A DNA stretch of 64,000 nt from Dokdonella_A sp963758365 (GCA_963758365.1 CAVWVB010000001.1:3224001-3288000); one strand, 5' to 3'; shown: positions 1 through 8,530, counted from the first letter of the stretch. Numbers and translations are program-made. Notes: generated from the letters alone by a model not told the origin.

Positions 1-82
1 TGTCGAGCGCGATCACGCTGCGGCCCACGAGATACGGAGCGAGGCCGCGACGCGTGGTTTCGACTTCGGGAAGCTCCGGCAT
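1..82 (-). CDS. mutM: Formamidopyrimidine-DNA glycosylase, N-terminus only (cut by window edge)
   Basis: The reverse strand from the ATG at 82 encodes MPELPEVETTRRGL followed by PYLVGRSVIALD. This is the N-terminus of Fpg/MutM, the base-excision repair glycosylase/AP lyase for 8-oxoguanine. Pro2 (the catalytic N-terminal proline after Met removal) and Glu3 are present. Only about 27 codons lie in the window, so the helix-two-turn-helix and zinc finger cannot be checked. The start lies 2 bases after the stop of the DUF4340-like gene, so it is probably the last gene of the ABC-transporter operon or co-transcribed with it. The paralogue Nei also starts with Pro-Glu, but the PELPEVET motif favours MutM. 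Confidence 0.9.
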   Translation of the reverse strand, partial: MPELPEVETTRRGLAPYLVGRSVIALD

Positions 83-84
83 GA

Positions 85-612
85 TCAGTCCCGCGGTGCG
101 TCAGCGGCCGGCGCCGGCGGCGCGGCCAATTCGTTGCCGGGTACCGCGAACAGGCGCGCGCTGAAGCGATCCGGCACCAGCGCGATGCGGCCCTCGACTT
201 CGACGTAGCGATCGCCGTGGATCGCATCGGTGGTGCCGAATCTGAGGATTGCGCCGTCCAGCTGCAAGGTCGCCTGCGGCGGATCGAGACCGAGTTTGCG
301 CGCATCGAGCTCGCCGCGGGCATGGCGGAAGCGCACCGGCGCGCGCGCGATCGCAACCAGTTTGTCGACCGCGTCGTCGGCTGCGGCGCGATCGAGCGGT
401 TCACGCATCCACCAGTGGCCGTCGACCTTTTCGAATCGGCGCGTCGTGCATGCGTTGCAGGTCACCACGAGCGAGCGCACGCTCGCCGGATCGATTCGCG
501 TGAGCGGCTCGGGCGCGAGTGCCTGTTCGCGGCGGACTTCCGCATACACCGCGACGCCAAGCAGAACGGCGGCCATGCACAGCAGCAGCAACGCGCGCGC
601 GCGACGTTTCAT
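85..612 (-). CDS. DUF4340-like exported protein of a Gld-type ABC locus
   Basis: A protein of 175 residues with a basic N-terminus and one hydrophobic helix at about residues 7-24, likely an uncleaved signal anchor. The rest is a soluble periplasmic domain. A CNAC motif near residue 53, then GHWW and a tail resembling DUF4340 repeats (LDPPQATLQLDG, VEVEGRIALVP), support a DUF4340-like assignment. DUF4340 proteins are commonly encoded beside GldG-like ABC accessory proteins and their function is unknown. The gene begins 4 bases after the GldG-like gene and ends 2 bases before mutM, so it belongs to that operon. The family call rests on pattern and context; no catalytic residues are recognisable. 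Confidence 0.7.
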   Translation of the reverse strand: MKRRARALLLLCMAAVLLGVAVYAEVRREQALAPEPLTRIDPASVRSLVVTCNACTTRRFEKVDGHWWMREPLDRAAADDAVDKLVAIARAPVRFRHARGELDARKLGLDPPQATLQLDGAILRFGTTDAIHGDRYVEVEGRIALVPDRFSARLFAVPGNELAAPPAPAADAPRD

Positions 613-616
613 CTCA

Positions 617-1966
617 TCAACGTCGTCGCCGACGCCACCAGACCAGACCGCCGCTCGCGACGAGCAGCAGCGGCAGGCCGACCAGGAAGGTCAGCGCCAG
701 CGCGGTCAGCGCAGCCTGGTTCAGGTCGAGTACGCGATCGGGCGCGCTGCGGTCCGCCACGGTGATCTGCGCATCGTCGCCGAGCAGCCAGTCGAACACG
801 CGTTGGCCGAATTCACGGTTGCCGCCGTTGCCGAGAAAACTGTTGGAGAGAAATTCGCCGTCGCCGACCACCACGACTCTTTGCTCGCCGCGATCCGGTC
901 GCGGCGAGACCCGGGTCAGCGCGAACCCGAGATCGAGCGGACCGGGAATTTCGCCCGCAGCGGCATCCTGACGGATCGTCGCACCGGCCTCGCCGGCTTT
1001 CGGAATTGGTCCGGTCTCGTTCCACGAGGTCGCGCTGCTGCGCAGGATCGGATGGGTCGCCCAGCGCGATCCGTCCAGCCGGGCCAGCGCGGCCGGCTGC
1101 GGGAACAGCGTGGTCAGCACGAAATCGCGGGTGATCGCATGCGCCGGATAGTGGTCAATTGCCACGAAGCTCGGATCGCCGAGGCCGAATGCCTGGCCGC
1201 TGCCGTCGACCACGGTGCCGGCCAGCACGCGCACCCCGAGCGCGGCCGCCAGATCGTCCAGGCCGACGTGCTCTTCGGGTCCGGTCAGCCAGAGCAGGCC
1301 GCCACCGCGGTTCACGTAGTCGACCAGTTCGGCCGCGACCGCCGGGGCGAGCCCTACCTGCGGATTGGCGACCACGACCAGATCGGCGTTCTCGGGCACC
1401 TTGCCCGCATTCGCGAGTGGCAGCGGCACCGCGCGCAGGCCGCGCCGCGCGAGTGTAGCGACGAACTGGCCGAGGTCCGCGTTCGCGTTGCCGAGCGGAT
1501 CGCGCTCGCCCTCGCCCTCGAGGAACGCGACGATCCGTTCGCGCGAGCGTGACAGGCGCAGCAGCGCGCCCGAGAATTCGGCCTCGCTCAACACCTTGAG
1601 GCGCTCGCTGCGGTCCCGATAGCGGATGTCCAGTTCGCCGTCGACCCGTACACCGGCCGTGCGCATCGCATCGGGATCGGCATCCGGATCGACGAAGCGC
1701 AGGTCGAGGTCCGGCTTCACGCGCCGGTAGCGGTCGACGAAATCGGCGATCACCGCGCGCAGCCCGCCCTGCGTGCGTGCGTAGCTGACCACTTCGACCG
1801 GCCCGTCGAGCGCGTGCAGCACCGCGACCGAGGCCTCGCCGAGACTCGCGCCGTGTGCGTAGCTCCAGTCGCGCACGAAACCGAAGCGCGTGCTCAGAAA
1901 CGCAAGCGCAACCGCGATCGCGATGACCAGAATGGCATGGATCGCATTGCCGAATCGCTCGCCCAT
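617..1966 (-). CDS. GldG-like ABC transporter auxiliary protein
   Basis: A protein of 449 residues. It has an N-terminal membrane helix (about residues 9-26), a long extracytoplasmic region with the FLEGEGERDPLG signature of the ABC_transp_aux/GldG family, and a C-terminal helix (about 415-438) followed by WWRRRRR, which anchors it with the tail in the cytoplasm. In Bacteroidetes GldG works with GldA and GldF in a gliding-associated ABC complex. In Proteobacteria the same trio occurs without known gliding and its substrate is unknown. The ATG was chosen at the overlap with the permease stop (TGATG, one shared base), which indicates translational coupling and gives a normal family length. Confidence 0.85.
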   Translation of the reverse strand: MGERFGNAIHAILVIAIAVALAFLSTRFGFVRDWSYAHGASLGEASVAVLHALDGPVEVVSYARTQGGLRAVIADFVDRYRRVKPDLDLRFVDPDADPDAMRTAGVRVDGELDIRYRDRSERLKVLSEAEFSGALLRLSRSRERIVAFLEGEGERDPLGNANADLGQFVATLARRGLRAVPLPLANAGKVPENADLVVVANPQVGLAPAVAAELVDYVNRGGGLLWLTGPEEHVGLDDLAAALGVRVLAGTVVDGSGQAFGLGDPSFVAIDHYPAHAITRDFVLTTLFPQPAALARLDGSRWATHPILRSSATSWNETGPIPKAGEAGATIRQDAAAGEIPGPLDLGFALTRVSPRPDRGEQRVVVVGDGEFLSNSFLGNGGNREFGQRVFDWLLGDDAQITVADRSAPDRVLDLNQAALTALALTFLVGLPLLLVASGGLVWWRRRRR

Positions 1967-2727
1967 CAGTCGGGCCGTGTCCGCAAGGCGTCGAGCCGTC
2001 TGGTCGCGAGCGCAAGGGCGACCGCGGCGACCAGCACGAAGTAGATGATGTCGACGCTCGCGACGAGCCCGCGGAAGAACGGCTCCAGATGCGTCGGCAG
2101 CGCCAGATAGTTGATACCGCCGTTGCTGATTCCCTGCATGCGCGCTCCCGCGTCGACGACCGCGAGCAGGCAGGCGATCGCGAGCGTGGCCGCGGCTGCG
2201 AGCACGGGTTGCGCGGCCCACGACGAGCACGCGATGCCGATCGCGGTCAGGGCGGCGGCGAACAGTGCGAGGCCGAGCAACGCCGCAGCAATCTTGCCCA
2301 GATCCAGTGCAGCGCCGAAACCGAGCGCGAGGGGCATCGACGCGACCAGCACGATCAGCACGCCGACGAAGCCGAGTGCGCTCAGGTACTTGCCCAATAC
2401 GATGCGCCTGTTGCCGACACCGCTGGCCAGGAGCAGCGGCAGGGTCTGCGCGCGGCGCTCGCCCGCAAACGCCTGCATCGTGAGCAGGGGAATGAGCAAC
2501 ACGAGCAGGTTGGCGAAACTGCGCAGCAGCGGAATCGCGACCAGGTCGGTCACGCCGGGCGCGTCCTTGACGCCGCCCAGCTTCGGCGCCAGGTCGATGT
2601 AGCCCTGCAGTGCGAGCAGGAATTGCCAGGCCATCAGCGCGAGTACCGTCGCCGCGAGCAGCCACGCGAAAGGCTGCGCGGCCAGGCGTCGCCATTCATG
2701 ACGCGCAATCAGGCCGGCTGCGCTCAT
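1966..2727 (-). CDS. ABC transporter permease, GldF/ABC-2 type
   Basis: A protein of 253 residues with about six hydrophobic helices and the ABC-2 permease layout: a short cytoplasmic N-terminus (RHEWRR), a first helix near residues 20-40, an extracellular loop rich in Lys and Pro, then five further helices. The motif AGERRAQTLPLLL after helix 2 is typical of this class (coupling region). The ATG overlaps the ATPase stop by 4 bases (ATGA) and the gene overlaps the GldG-like gene by 1 base, so the three are translated together. Likely the membrane channel of the complex. The substrate cannot be deduced. Confidence 0.88.
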   Translation of the reverse strand: MSAAGLIARHEWRRLAAQPFAWLLAATVLALMAWQFLLALQGYIDLAPKLGGVKDAPGVTDLVAIPLLRSFANLLVLLIPLLTMQAFAGERRAQTLPLLLASGVGNRRIVLGKYLSALGFVGVLIVLVASMPLALGFGAALDLGKIAAALLGLALFAAALTAIGIACSSWAAQPVLAAAATLAIACLLAVVDAGARMQGISNGGINYLALPTHLEPFFRGLVASVDIIYFVLVAAVALALATRRLDALRTRPD

Positions 2728-3662
2728 GCGGCCTGCGCCGTCGCATCGCTGGTCGCGATGGCCAGAAAGGTACGCTCCAGCGCGGACGTCTCGGCGCAAA
2801 GCTCGTCGAGACCGAAGCCGCGTTCGACGACCAGAGCCGCAAACGCATCGACCGCAGCGCCGGATCTCAGCTCGATACGCCAGTGGTGCGCGTCCAGAGC
2901 GTGAGCCGCGAGGACCGGCGGCAATGCGAGCCAGTCTTCCATGGTCAGCTCCCTGATCACGCCTACCCGCAGGGTCCCGAAGTCCGCACACGCCGAAATG
3001 GCCCCGCTGTGCCGCAACTCGCCCTGATGCAGGATCGCGACGCGATCGCAGCAGGCGGACACGTCGGGGAGCACATGCGTGGACAGTACGACCGCGTGGT
3101 CCGCCGCGAGACTGCGCACGAGTTCGCGCAGCCGGATCGCCTGCACCGGATCGAGTCCGGAAGCGGGTTCGTCGAGGACCACGAGTGCGGGTTCGTGCAG
3201 GATCGCCTGGGCGAGTCCGACACGCTGGCGAAATCCCCTGGAAAGTGCAGCGATCAGTCGATTGCGCACGGCACCCAGCTCGCAACGCTCGAGCGCGCGC
3301 GCGACCGTCGCACGCACGGCCGTGCGTGCGACGCCGCGCAGGCGGGCGCAGTAACACAGGAACTCGGTCGGTGTCAGTTCGACGTGCAGTGGCGGCGTCT
3401 CCGGCAGATAACCGATACCCTTGCGCGCAAGTTCGGGATGCTCGTACAGATCGATGCCATCGAGGCGGACCGTGCCGGTGCTCGGTGCGAGCACGCCGGC
3501 GATCATGCGCAGGGTCGTGGTCTTGCCCGCGCCATTGACTCCGAGCAGGCCGAGCACTTCGCCGCGGGCGACGTTCAGGTCGAGGTCGCGCACGACGCTG
3601 CGCCCGGCGAGGCGACGACCGATGCGTTCGAGGGCGAGCGTGCTGGCGGCGTCGGCGGTCAC
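2724..3662 (-). CDS. ABC transporter ATP-binding protein, GldA type
   Basis: A protein of 312 residues. Walker A is GVNGAGKTTT at about 41-50, Walker B is LVVLDEPASGLDP, and the H-loop is STHVLP. The signature is LSRGFRQRVGLAQA, the variant LSxGxRQR found in ABC-2/GldA ATPases in place of LSGGQ. The C-terminal extension of about 90 residues is usual for this class. The start is GTG; no in-frame ATG lies upstream. First gene of a tightly overlapping operon with permease, GldG-like protein, DUF4340-like protein and probably mutM. It energises the GldF-like permease. Confidence 0.9.
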   Translation of the reverse strand: MTADAASTLALERIGRRLAGRSVVRDLDLNVARGEVLGLLGVNGAGKTTTLRMIAGVLAPSTGTVRLDGIDLYEHPELARKGIGYLPETPPLHVELTPTEFLCYCARLRGVARTAVRATVARALERCELGAVRNRLIAALSRGFRQRVGLAQAILHEPALVVLDEPASGLDPVQAIRLRELVRSLAADHAVVLSTHVLPDVSACCDRVAILHQGELRHSGAISACADFGTLRVGVIRELTMEDWLALPPVLAAHALDAHHWRIELRSGAAVDAFAALVVERGFGLDELCAETSALERTFLAIATSDATAQAA

Positions 3663-3831
3663 GGTCGGTCATTGTTCCGGTTCCCGGCCTGCCGCGGCAA
3701 GCCCGCGTGCAATGCGAATCCGGTCACAACCCGCGTGCGTGCGCACAGCCGGGCTTGATGCATGGCCGTGGCGGCCCCATCCCCAGTCGCGTATAGTCGT
3801 CGTTTACCTTGTCGGATCGTATTTCCGTCTC

Positions 3832-5037
3832 ATGATCGATACTTTGCTTTCCTTCGCCGCGCGCGGGCTGACCCAGGCTTCCTGGGGCACCTGGATCGTG
3901 TTCATGCTGGTCGTCACCCAGCTCACGATCTTCTCGATGACCCTGTATCTGCATCGCAGCCAGTCGCACCGCGGCGTCGATTTCCATCCCGCTGTTGCCC
4001 ACTTCTTCCGCTTCTGGTCGTGGTTTTCGACCGGCATCAATACCAAGGAATACGTCGCGGTCCATCGCAAGCATCACGCGAAGTGCGAGACCGCGGAAGA
4101 CCCGCACAGCCCGCAGATCTTCGGCCTCAACAAGGTGCTGTTCGACGGCACCGATCTCTATCGCAAGGCCAGCGTCGATCGCGGAGACATGGAAAAGTAC
4201 GGGATCGGCACACCGAGCGACTGGATCGAACGCAATCTGTACACGCCGTACACGATCCTGGGTGTCGGTGCCTTTCTCGTGATCGACCTGCTGCTGTTCG
4301 GCGTGGTCGGCCTCGCGCTCTGGGCGATCCAGATGATCTGGATTCCATTCTGGGCAGCCGGCGTCGTCAACGGGGTCGGTCATTGGTGGGGTTATCGCAA
4401 CTTCGAGACCGCAGACACGGCAACCAACATGACCCCCTGGGCAATCTGGCTCGGCGGTGAGGAACTGCACAACAATCACCATGCGTTCCCGAGTTCCTCG
4501 AAGTTCGCGCTGCGCAAGTTCGAGATCGACAGCGGCTGGGCCGTGATCCGCGGTCTCGAGAAGCTCGGTCTCGCCCGCGTGCTGCGGGTTGCGCCGAGCC
4601 TCGACATCCGTCCGAACATGAACCTGCCCGACACCGATACGGTCAAGGCCGTACTCGCCCATCGCTTCCACGTGATGAGCGACTACTTCCGCGGCGTGAT
4701 CGCCCCGACCCTGCGCGATGAAGGCGCCCAGGCCGGCGCCGGCATCAAGGCACTGCCACGCAAATTGCGCCGCGCGCTCGGTAACGGCGGGCGCTGGCTC
4801 GACGGCGCCTCGCGCGAACGCATGACCACGTTCACCAACAGGCACCCGCAGCTGCGCACGGTCTGCGAATTCCGCGCGCGCCTCGCTGCATTGACCGAGC
4901 GCAACGGCCGCAATGCCGAAGGCATGCTCGAGGCGCTCAAGGACTGGTGCCGCGAAGCGGAAGCCACCGGAATCCGCACCCTCGCCGAGTTTGCGGCGCG
5001 CCTCAAGGGCTATCGCCTTGCGGGCGAGATCGGCTGA
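3832..5037 (+). CDS. Acyl-CoA/acyl-lipid delta-9 fatty acid desaturase
   Basis: A membrane di-iron desaturase of 401 residues. The three histidine boxes are visible: HRSQSH near residue 43, HRKHH near residue 80 and HNNHH near residue 215. Together they bind the two irons. Hydrophobic segments at about 20-42 and 135-180 form the membrane core. The long C-terminal part, about 150 residues rich in Arg, Glu and Ala, is cytoplasmic and found in the bacterial DesA-like group. It introduces a cis double bond into saturated acyl chains and so adjusts membrane fluidity. Monocistronic, followed directly by an intrinsic terminator. The ATG chosen gives the family N-terminus; no strong Shine-Dalgarno is seen, so the start is moderately certain. 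Confidence 0.9.
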   Translation: MIDTLLSFAARGLTQASWGTWIVFMLVVTQLTIFSMTLYLHRSQSHRGVDFHPAVAHFFRFWSWFSTGINTKEYVAVHRKHHAKCETAEDPHSPQIFGLNKVLFDGTDLYRKASVDRGDMEKYGIGTPSDWIERNLYTPYTILGVGAFLVIDLLLFGVVGLALWAIQMIWIPFWAAGVVNGVGHWWGYRNFETADTATNMTPWAIWLGGEELHNNHHAFPSSSKFALRKFEIDSGWAVIRGLEKLGLARVLRVAPSLDIRPNMNLPDTDTVKAVLAHRFHVMSDYFRGVIAPTLRDEGAQAGAGIKALPRKLRRALGNGGRWLDGASRERMTTFTNRHPQLRTVCEFRARLAALTERNGRNAEGMLEALKDWCREAEATGIRTLAEFAARLKGYRLAGEIG

Positions 5038-5064
5038 ACTTCGGCTTCGAACGTGAATGACAGG

Positions 5065-5091
5065 AGACCCGCCATCGAGCGGGTCTTTTTC
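5065..5091 (+). terminator. Intrinsic terminator after the desaturase gene
   Basis: An 8-bp perfect stem (AGACCCGC / GCGGGTCT) with a 6-base loop followed by TTTT, 27 bases after the desaturase stop. Confidence 0.85.
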
Positions 5092-5282
5092 TTGTGCAGG
5101 CGATGACCGAACTGCGCTGTCGGCGATGCATCGCCGCCACCCGCACAATGCGGTCGCCCGCTGAACGCAGACGTGCTTGTCCGCGCGCTGAACGTTCAGC
5201 GCGCGTTTCTTGCGGTGCCGCAAAGGCCGATGTTGGAATCTGCCGCGTCGTTTTCCTACGACGCGTGCCAGGAGACACATCC

Positions 5283-5705
5283 ATGCAAACCATTACCCGC
5301 TCGGCGACGAAAGCCATCGCCATTGCCGCCTTCTTCGCGACCCTGCCGCTCCCGGCAAGCGCGCAGGACGACATGAAGGCGAATCTCAAACCGGTCGACC
5401 GCATGTCCGACTCGCAGGTCCAGTTGCGCAACGAGTCACGCTGGTCGATCCGTCAACTCTACTTTGCTCCCGTCGACAGCGACCGCTGGGGACCGAACCA
5501 GGTCAGCCACAGTTCGATCCGCAGCGGCGACAGTTTCACCTTGACCGGCATCCGCTGCGACAAGTACGACGTCAAACTCGTCGACGAGGACGGCGACGAG
5601 TGCATCGTGCGCGACGTCGCCCTGTGCGGCACGGACAAAATCTGGCATCTCGGCGACAGGGATCTGCTGAAGTGCCAGTCGCACAGCGATAGCGACGCAG
5701 ACTGA
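5283..5705 (+). CDS. Small secreted protein of unknown function
   Basis: A protein of 140 residues with a clear signal peptide: basic start, hydrophobic stretch to about residue 22, and ASA-QDD as the likely signal peptidase I site. The mature part has VQLRNESRWSIRQLYFAP and an aspartate-rich middle. Four cysteines (RCDKYD, DECIVRD, ALCGTD, LLKCQS) could form two disulfides in the periplasm. The start has a GGAG Shine-Dalgarno at suitable distance. I do not recognise a named family. The pattern of a short beta-rich domain ending in conserved Cys resembles other uncharacterised exported proteins of Proteobacteria. It stands alone between two terminators. Confidence 0.75.
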   Translation: MQTITRSATKAIAIAAFFATLPLPASAQDDMKANLKPVDRMSDSQVQLRNESRWSIRQLYFAPVDSDRWGPNQVSHSSIRSGDSFTLTGIRCDKYDVKLVDEDGDECIVRDVALCGTDKIWHLGDRDLLKCQSHSDSDAD

Positions 5706-5750
5706 CGCGGGACGTGCGGGGTCCAATTCGGGATTTCAGGGGCCCCGCGC

Positions 5751-5781
5751 AAAAAAAAAGGCCCGCCTCACGGCGGGCCTT
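5751..5781 (-). terminator. Intrinsic terminator of the rpmB-rpmG operon
   Basis: A 10-bp perfect stem (AAGGCCCGCC / GGCGGGCCTT) with a 4-base loop. Nine A residues on the plus strand give a U-tract for transcripts of the minus strand. It lies 45 bases beyond the rpmG stop. The plus-strand side lacks a U-tract, so it is mainly one-directional. Confidence 0.88.
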
Positions 5782-5826
5782 GTCCGTTGCGCTGCCGATC
5801 CGGCAGCACCTCGCGCGATCCGCGCG

Positions 5827-5991
5827 TTATTTGATCTTGCCTTCCTTGTAGGCGACGTGCTTGCGGACGACGGGGTCGTACTTCTTGACCTCCATCTTGT
5901 CCGGCGTGTTCTTCTTGTTCTTGTCGGTCGTATAGAAATGGCCGGTGCCGGCCGAGGAGATCAGACGGATCTTGTCGCGCTTGGATGCCAT
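5827..5991 (-). CDS. rpmG: 50S ribosomal protein L33, zinc-free type
   Basis: A 54-residue basic protein beginning MASKRDKIRLISSAGTGHFY and ending KEGKIK, a full-length L33 of the large ribosomal subunit. It lacks the two CxxC pairs of zinc-binding L33, so it is the C-minus form that does not need zinc. It lies 12 bases after rpmB in the standard rpmB-rpmG operon and is followed by a strong terminator. Confidence 0.98.
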   Translation of the reverse strand: MASKRDKIRLISSAGTGHFYTTDKNKKNTPDKMEVKKYDPVVRKHVAYKEGKIK

Positions 5992-6003
5992 GGTCGGTTC
6001 TCC

Positions 6004-6240
6004 TCAGATCTTCTCGCCGCGCTTGCGCAGCTCGGCGACGACGACTTCGATGCCCTTCTTGTCGATCGTGCGCAGCCCGTGGCTGGACACGCGCAGGGAA
6101 ATCCAGCGGTTCTCGCTGGGTACCCAGAAGCGGCGTTCGTGCAGGTTCGGCAGCCAGCGGCGCCGGGTGCGGTTGTTTGCGTGGGAAACATTGTTGCCGG
6201 ACTGGGTGCCCTTTCCGGTGACCTGGCAGATCTTGGCCAT
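6004..6240 (-). CDS. rpmB: 50S ribosomal protein L28
   Basis: A 78-residue protein beginning MAKICQVTGKGTQSGNNVSH, with RTRRRWLPNLHERRFW, diagnostic of bacterial L28. Full length for the family. First gene of the rpmB-rpmG operon. A promoter with good -35 and -10 boxes lies about 170 bases upstream, so the mRNA has a long leader. Confidence 0.98.
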   Translation of the reverse strand: MAKICQVTGKGTQSGNNVSHANNRTRRRWLPNLHERRFWVPSENRWISLRVSSHGLRTIDKKGIEVVVAELRKRGEKI

Positions 6241-6408
6241 TGCGAACCTCGTCGATTCTGTTGTCCGTCCTTGGCCAGGACGGTGTCGGCCCAGCGGCGG
6301 CGATGCGCCATGCGGGTGCTGGAAACGCCTGGATTCGAACGACGCGGGCGGACCGCATGCCGGAAGCCGCGTGCCCCGGAGGGCCAGGAACGATCAAGCG
6401 AGCCGCGC

Positions 6409-6437
6409 TTTATAGCCGAATCAGCGCCTTGCGGCAA
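6409..6437 (-). promoter_or_regulatory. Sigma-70 promoter of rpmB-rpmG
   Basis: On the minus strand TTGCCG (-35) and TATAAA (-10) are separated by exactly 17 bases. Transcription would start near 6400, leaving a 5' leader of roughly 160 bases before the rpmB ATG. Confidence 0.75.
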
Positions 6438-6456
6438 GTGCGAGGGCGTACGGTGT

Positions 6457-7173
6457 CTACAATTCCTCGGTCGCGGTGCGCCGCGAGCGCCTGATCAGCC
6501 AGCCGACCCCGCGCAGGTCGGCGATGCCGACCAGGGCGCGATTGAGATTGTTGTACTTGGAGACGCCTGCTCCGCGCGAACGGTGGTTGACCGGCACGCT
6601 CCTGACCTGCCAGCCGGCGCGTTGCATGAGCGCGGGCAGGTAGCGGTGCATGTGGTCGAAGTAGGGCAGATCGAGGAACGCCTCGCGCTCGAACAGCTTG
6701 ATGCCGCAGCCGGTGTCCGGCGTGTCGTCGTGCAGCAGACGACGCCGGATCGCATTCGCGAAACGCGAGCCGAAGCGCTTGCTCGCACTGTCCTTGCGGG
6801 TCGTACGCCAGCCCGCGAACAGCTTGATCGCATCCGCCGACCGATCGCGCATCGCGAGTAGTTTCGGGATGTCCGCCGGGTCGTTCTGGCCATCGCCGTC
6901 GAGCGTCGCGACCCAGGTTCCGCGCGCGGCCTTCACGCCATTGCGGATTGCCGTGCTCTGACCGCTCTGAGCGATCTGCCTGAGCACACGCAGTTCCGGA
7001 TAGACCGCCTTCGCGGCCGCGAGCACCGCGAGCGAGTCGTCGCGGCTTGCGTCGTCGACATAAACGATCTCGAAATTCACGTGGCCGCGCAGGGCGGCAA
7101 CAATCTCGGCGACCAGCGGCGGAATATTGTCGCGCTCGTTGAACACCGGCACGACGACGGAAAGTTCGGGCAT
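6457..7173 (-). CDS. Family 2 glycosyltransferase, dolichyl-phosphate mannosyltransferase-like
   Basis: A GT-A fold enzyme of 238 residues. It starts MPELSVVVPVFNERDN, the GT2 nucleotide-sugar site, followed by VDDASRDDS and the metal-binding DGDGQNDP near residue 94. Later motifs DTGCGIKLF and HRSRGAGVSKYN match the DPM1-like branch. That branch transfers a sugar from a nucleotide donor to a polyprenyl phosphate at the inner membrane face. There is no clear C-terminal membrane anchor; only a hydrophobic RALVGIADLRGVGWLI near the end. Likely role in envelope glycan or lipid A modification. The acceptor is unknown. Confidence 0.88.
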   Translation of the reverse strand: MPELSVVVPVFNERDNIPPLVAEIVAALRGHVNFEIVYVDDASRDDSLAVLAAAKAVYPELRVLRQIAQSGQSTAIRNGVKAARGTWVATLDGDGQNDPADIPKLLAMRDRSADAIKLFAGWRTTRKDSASKRFGSRFANAIRRRLLHDDTPDTGCGIKLFEREAFLDLPYFDHMHRYLPALMQRAGWQVRSVPVNHRSRGAGVSKYNNLNRALVGIADLRGVGWLIRRSRRTATEEL

Positions 7174-7248
7174 GAGGGTTCGCGGATTCCTCTACGGACC
7201 CCGCATTATCGCCGATTGTGCGCGCGTTTCCCGCGCGTGGGGTTTCCG

Positions 7249-7980
7249 TCAGCGGCTGCCGGCGGCCACCTGCGCCGGACCTTCGATCGCATCTCGCCAG
7301 AGGTGTTCGATCGCGTCGAAATGGTCGGTCGCCTGCGCGGCCAGCACGAGCGTTCCGCTTGCGATCGGAATTTCCCGCCCATGCAGCGCGCCGCCGGTGA
7401 AATCCCCGGCGTTGCGAGTGCGATGATCGACGACGTAGAGAACGCTGACCGGCGTGTCGTTTTCCGGCATGACCATGTGCACGGAGCGATACGGACCGAC
7501 CGGGCACTCGTGCACGTAGCTGATTCCGGCGGGCACCGATTGCAGGGTCACGCCGCGATCGGCAAACGCGCGCTCGACGGCTGCGGCCGCGACCGGTTTG
7601 CGCAGCTTCAGTGCCTCACGCTCGCCCCCGTCGATATGTGCGATGACGAGTCCCGACAGGGGCGGCACCGATTCGCGCGGGTAGCGCGCGATGCCGATCG
7701 CAAGGGTCAGACCCGCGGCGACCGCAAGCGCGGCCCAGACCGTACGATGCCGTCGCGTGCGTTCGCGCTGGCGCGCCCCGCTCAGGCGGGTGAGCAGGAC
7801 GCGCCCGGCCAGCCCCTCGGGCACCGGCACTGCGAGCGCCCGCACGAGCACGCTCTCGAATGCGAGGGCGCGCGCCTGCGCTTCCGCGCAGGCCGGGCAA
7901 TTGCGCAGGTGTTCGCGTGCATCCGCTCCGCTTGCATGGGGGTCGCTGCCGAGCAGGCGACGGAACTCAAGACACTCCAT
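7249..7980 (-). CDS. DUF3379-type membrane anti-sigma factor
   Basis: A protein of 243 residues. The N-terminus has an H-x3-C-x2-C motif (HLRNCPAC near residues 24-31), the zinc anti-sigma motif. One membrane helix follows at about 85-102 (TVWAALAVAAGLTLAIGI), then a periplasmic C-terminal domain ending near VAAGSR. The gene overlaps the upstream ECF sigma gene by 14 bases, the typical layout of a sigma/anti-sigma pair. It probably holds the sigma factor at the membrane and releases it on an envelope signal. The ATG used starts the zinc-binding domain at MECLEFRRLLGSD. Confidence 0.82.
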   Translation of the reverse strand: MECLEFRRLLGSDPHASGADAREHLRNCPACAEAQARALAFESVLVRALAVPVPEGLAGRVLLTRLSGARQRERTRRHRTVWAALAVAAGLTLAIGIARYPRESVPPLSGLVIAHIDGGEREALKLRKPVAAAAVERAFADRGVTLQSVPAGISYVHECPVGPYRSVHMVMPENDTPVSVLYVVDHRTRNAGDFTGGALHGREIPIASGTLVLAAQATDHFDAIEHLWRDAIEGPAQVAAGSR

Positions 7981-8530
7981 GCAGTTCCACCTCCCTCGAA
8001 TCCCCGTCGAGCATGGTCTTGAGTTTCTGCCGCGCACGGAAGACCTGGGTCATCACCGCCGCTTCGGTGATCTCGAGTTGCGCCGCGATCTCCGTGCACG
8101 TGAATCCGCCCAGAACCTGCAGCACCAAAGGTTCGCGATATTTCGGTTCGAGTTTCGAGATCGCCGCGCGCAGCACCGCATCCTCGCCGCGATGTTCGGG
8201 GCCGGGTGCGCTGTCGCTCAGTTCGAGATCGTTGATATCGGTGGTCGGCATCGGCTTGCGTTCGTACAGGCGCGCATGTTCGCGGCGCAGGATCGTGTTC
8301 AGCCACGCCTTCGCGGCGACGTCCTCGCGCAGGCTGTCCAGCGACCGCCAGGCGCGCAGGAACGTCTCCTGGACCAGATCCTGCGCCAGTGCGTCCTGAC
8401 CGCACAGCCAGTACGCGTAACGGTAGAGTTCGCTCGAATGCGCGTGCACGAGCGCCTCGAACTGCTGCTGGCGGTTACTCACGCGGGCATCAGACCGGGC
8501 GTCGCCGCGATTGCTTGCAGGGCCGGTCAT
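7967..8530 (-). CDS. ECF-type sigma-70 family RNA polymerase sigma factor
   Basis: A protein of 187 residues. Region 2 carries YRYAYWLCGQDALAQDLVQE and FLRAWRSL, which bind core RNA polymerase and the -10 element. Region 4 carries LEPKYREPLVLQVLGGFTC and EIAAQLEITEAAV, the helix-turn-helix for the -35 element. Several starts are possible; the ATG giving MTGPASNRGDARSD was preferred for length. It overlaps the anti-sigma gene by 14 bases. The regulon cannot be deduced. A target promoter may lie just upstream, since ECF pairs often autoregulate. Confidence 0.9.
   Translation of the reverse strand: MTGPASNRGDARSDARVSNRQQQFEALVHAHSSELYRYAYWLCGQDALAQDLVQETFLRAWRSLDSLREDVAAKAWLNTILRREHARLYERKPMPTTDINDLELSDSAPGPEHRGEDAVLRAAISKLEPKYREPLVLQVLGGFTCTEIAAQLEITEAAVMTQVFRARQKLKTMLDGDSREVELHGVS

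Noticed and set aside
6328..6388. tRNA-like stretch with GTTCGAATCC and CCTGG/CCAGG ends on the minus strand
   Set aside because: Only about 61 bases between the pairing ends. No D-arm, anticodon arm or variable loop can be drawn. Better explained as the leader of rpmB.
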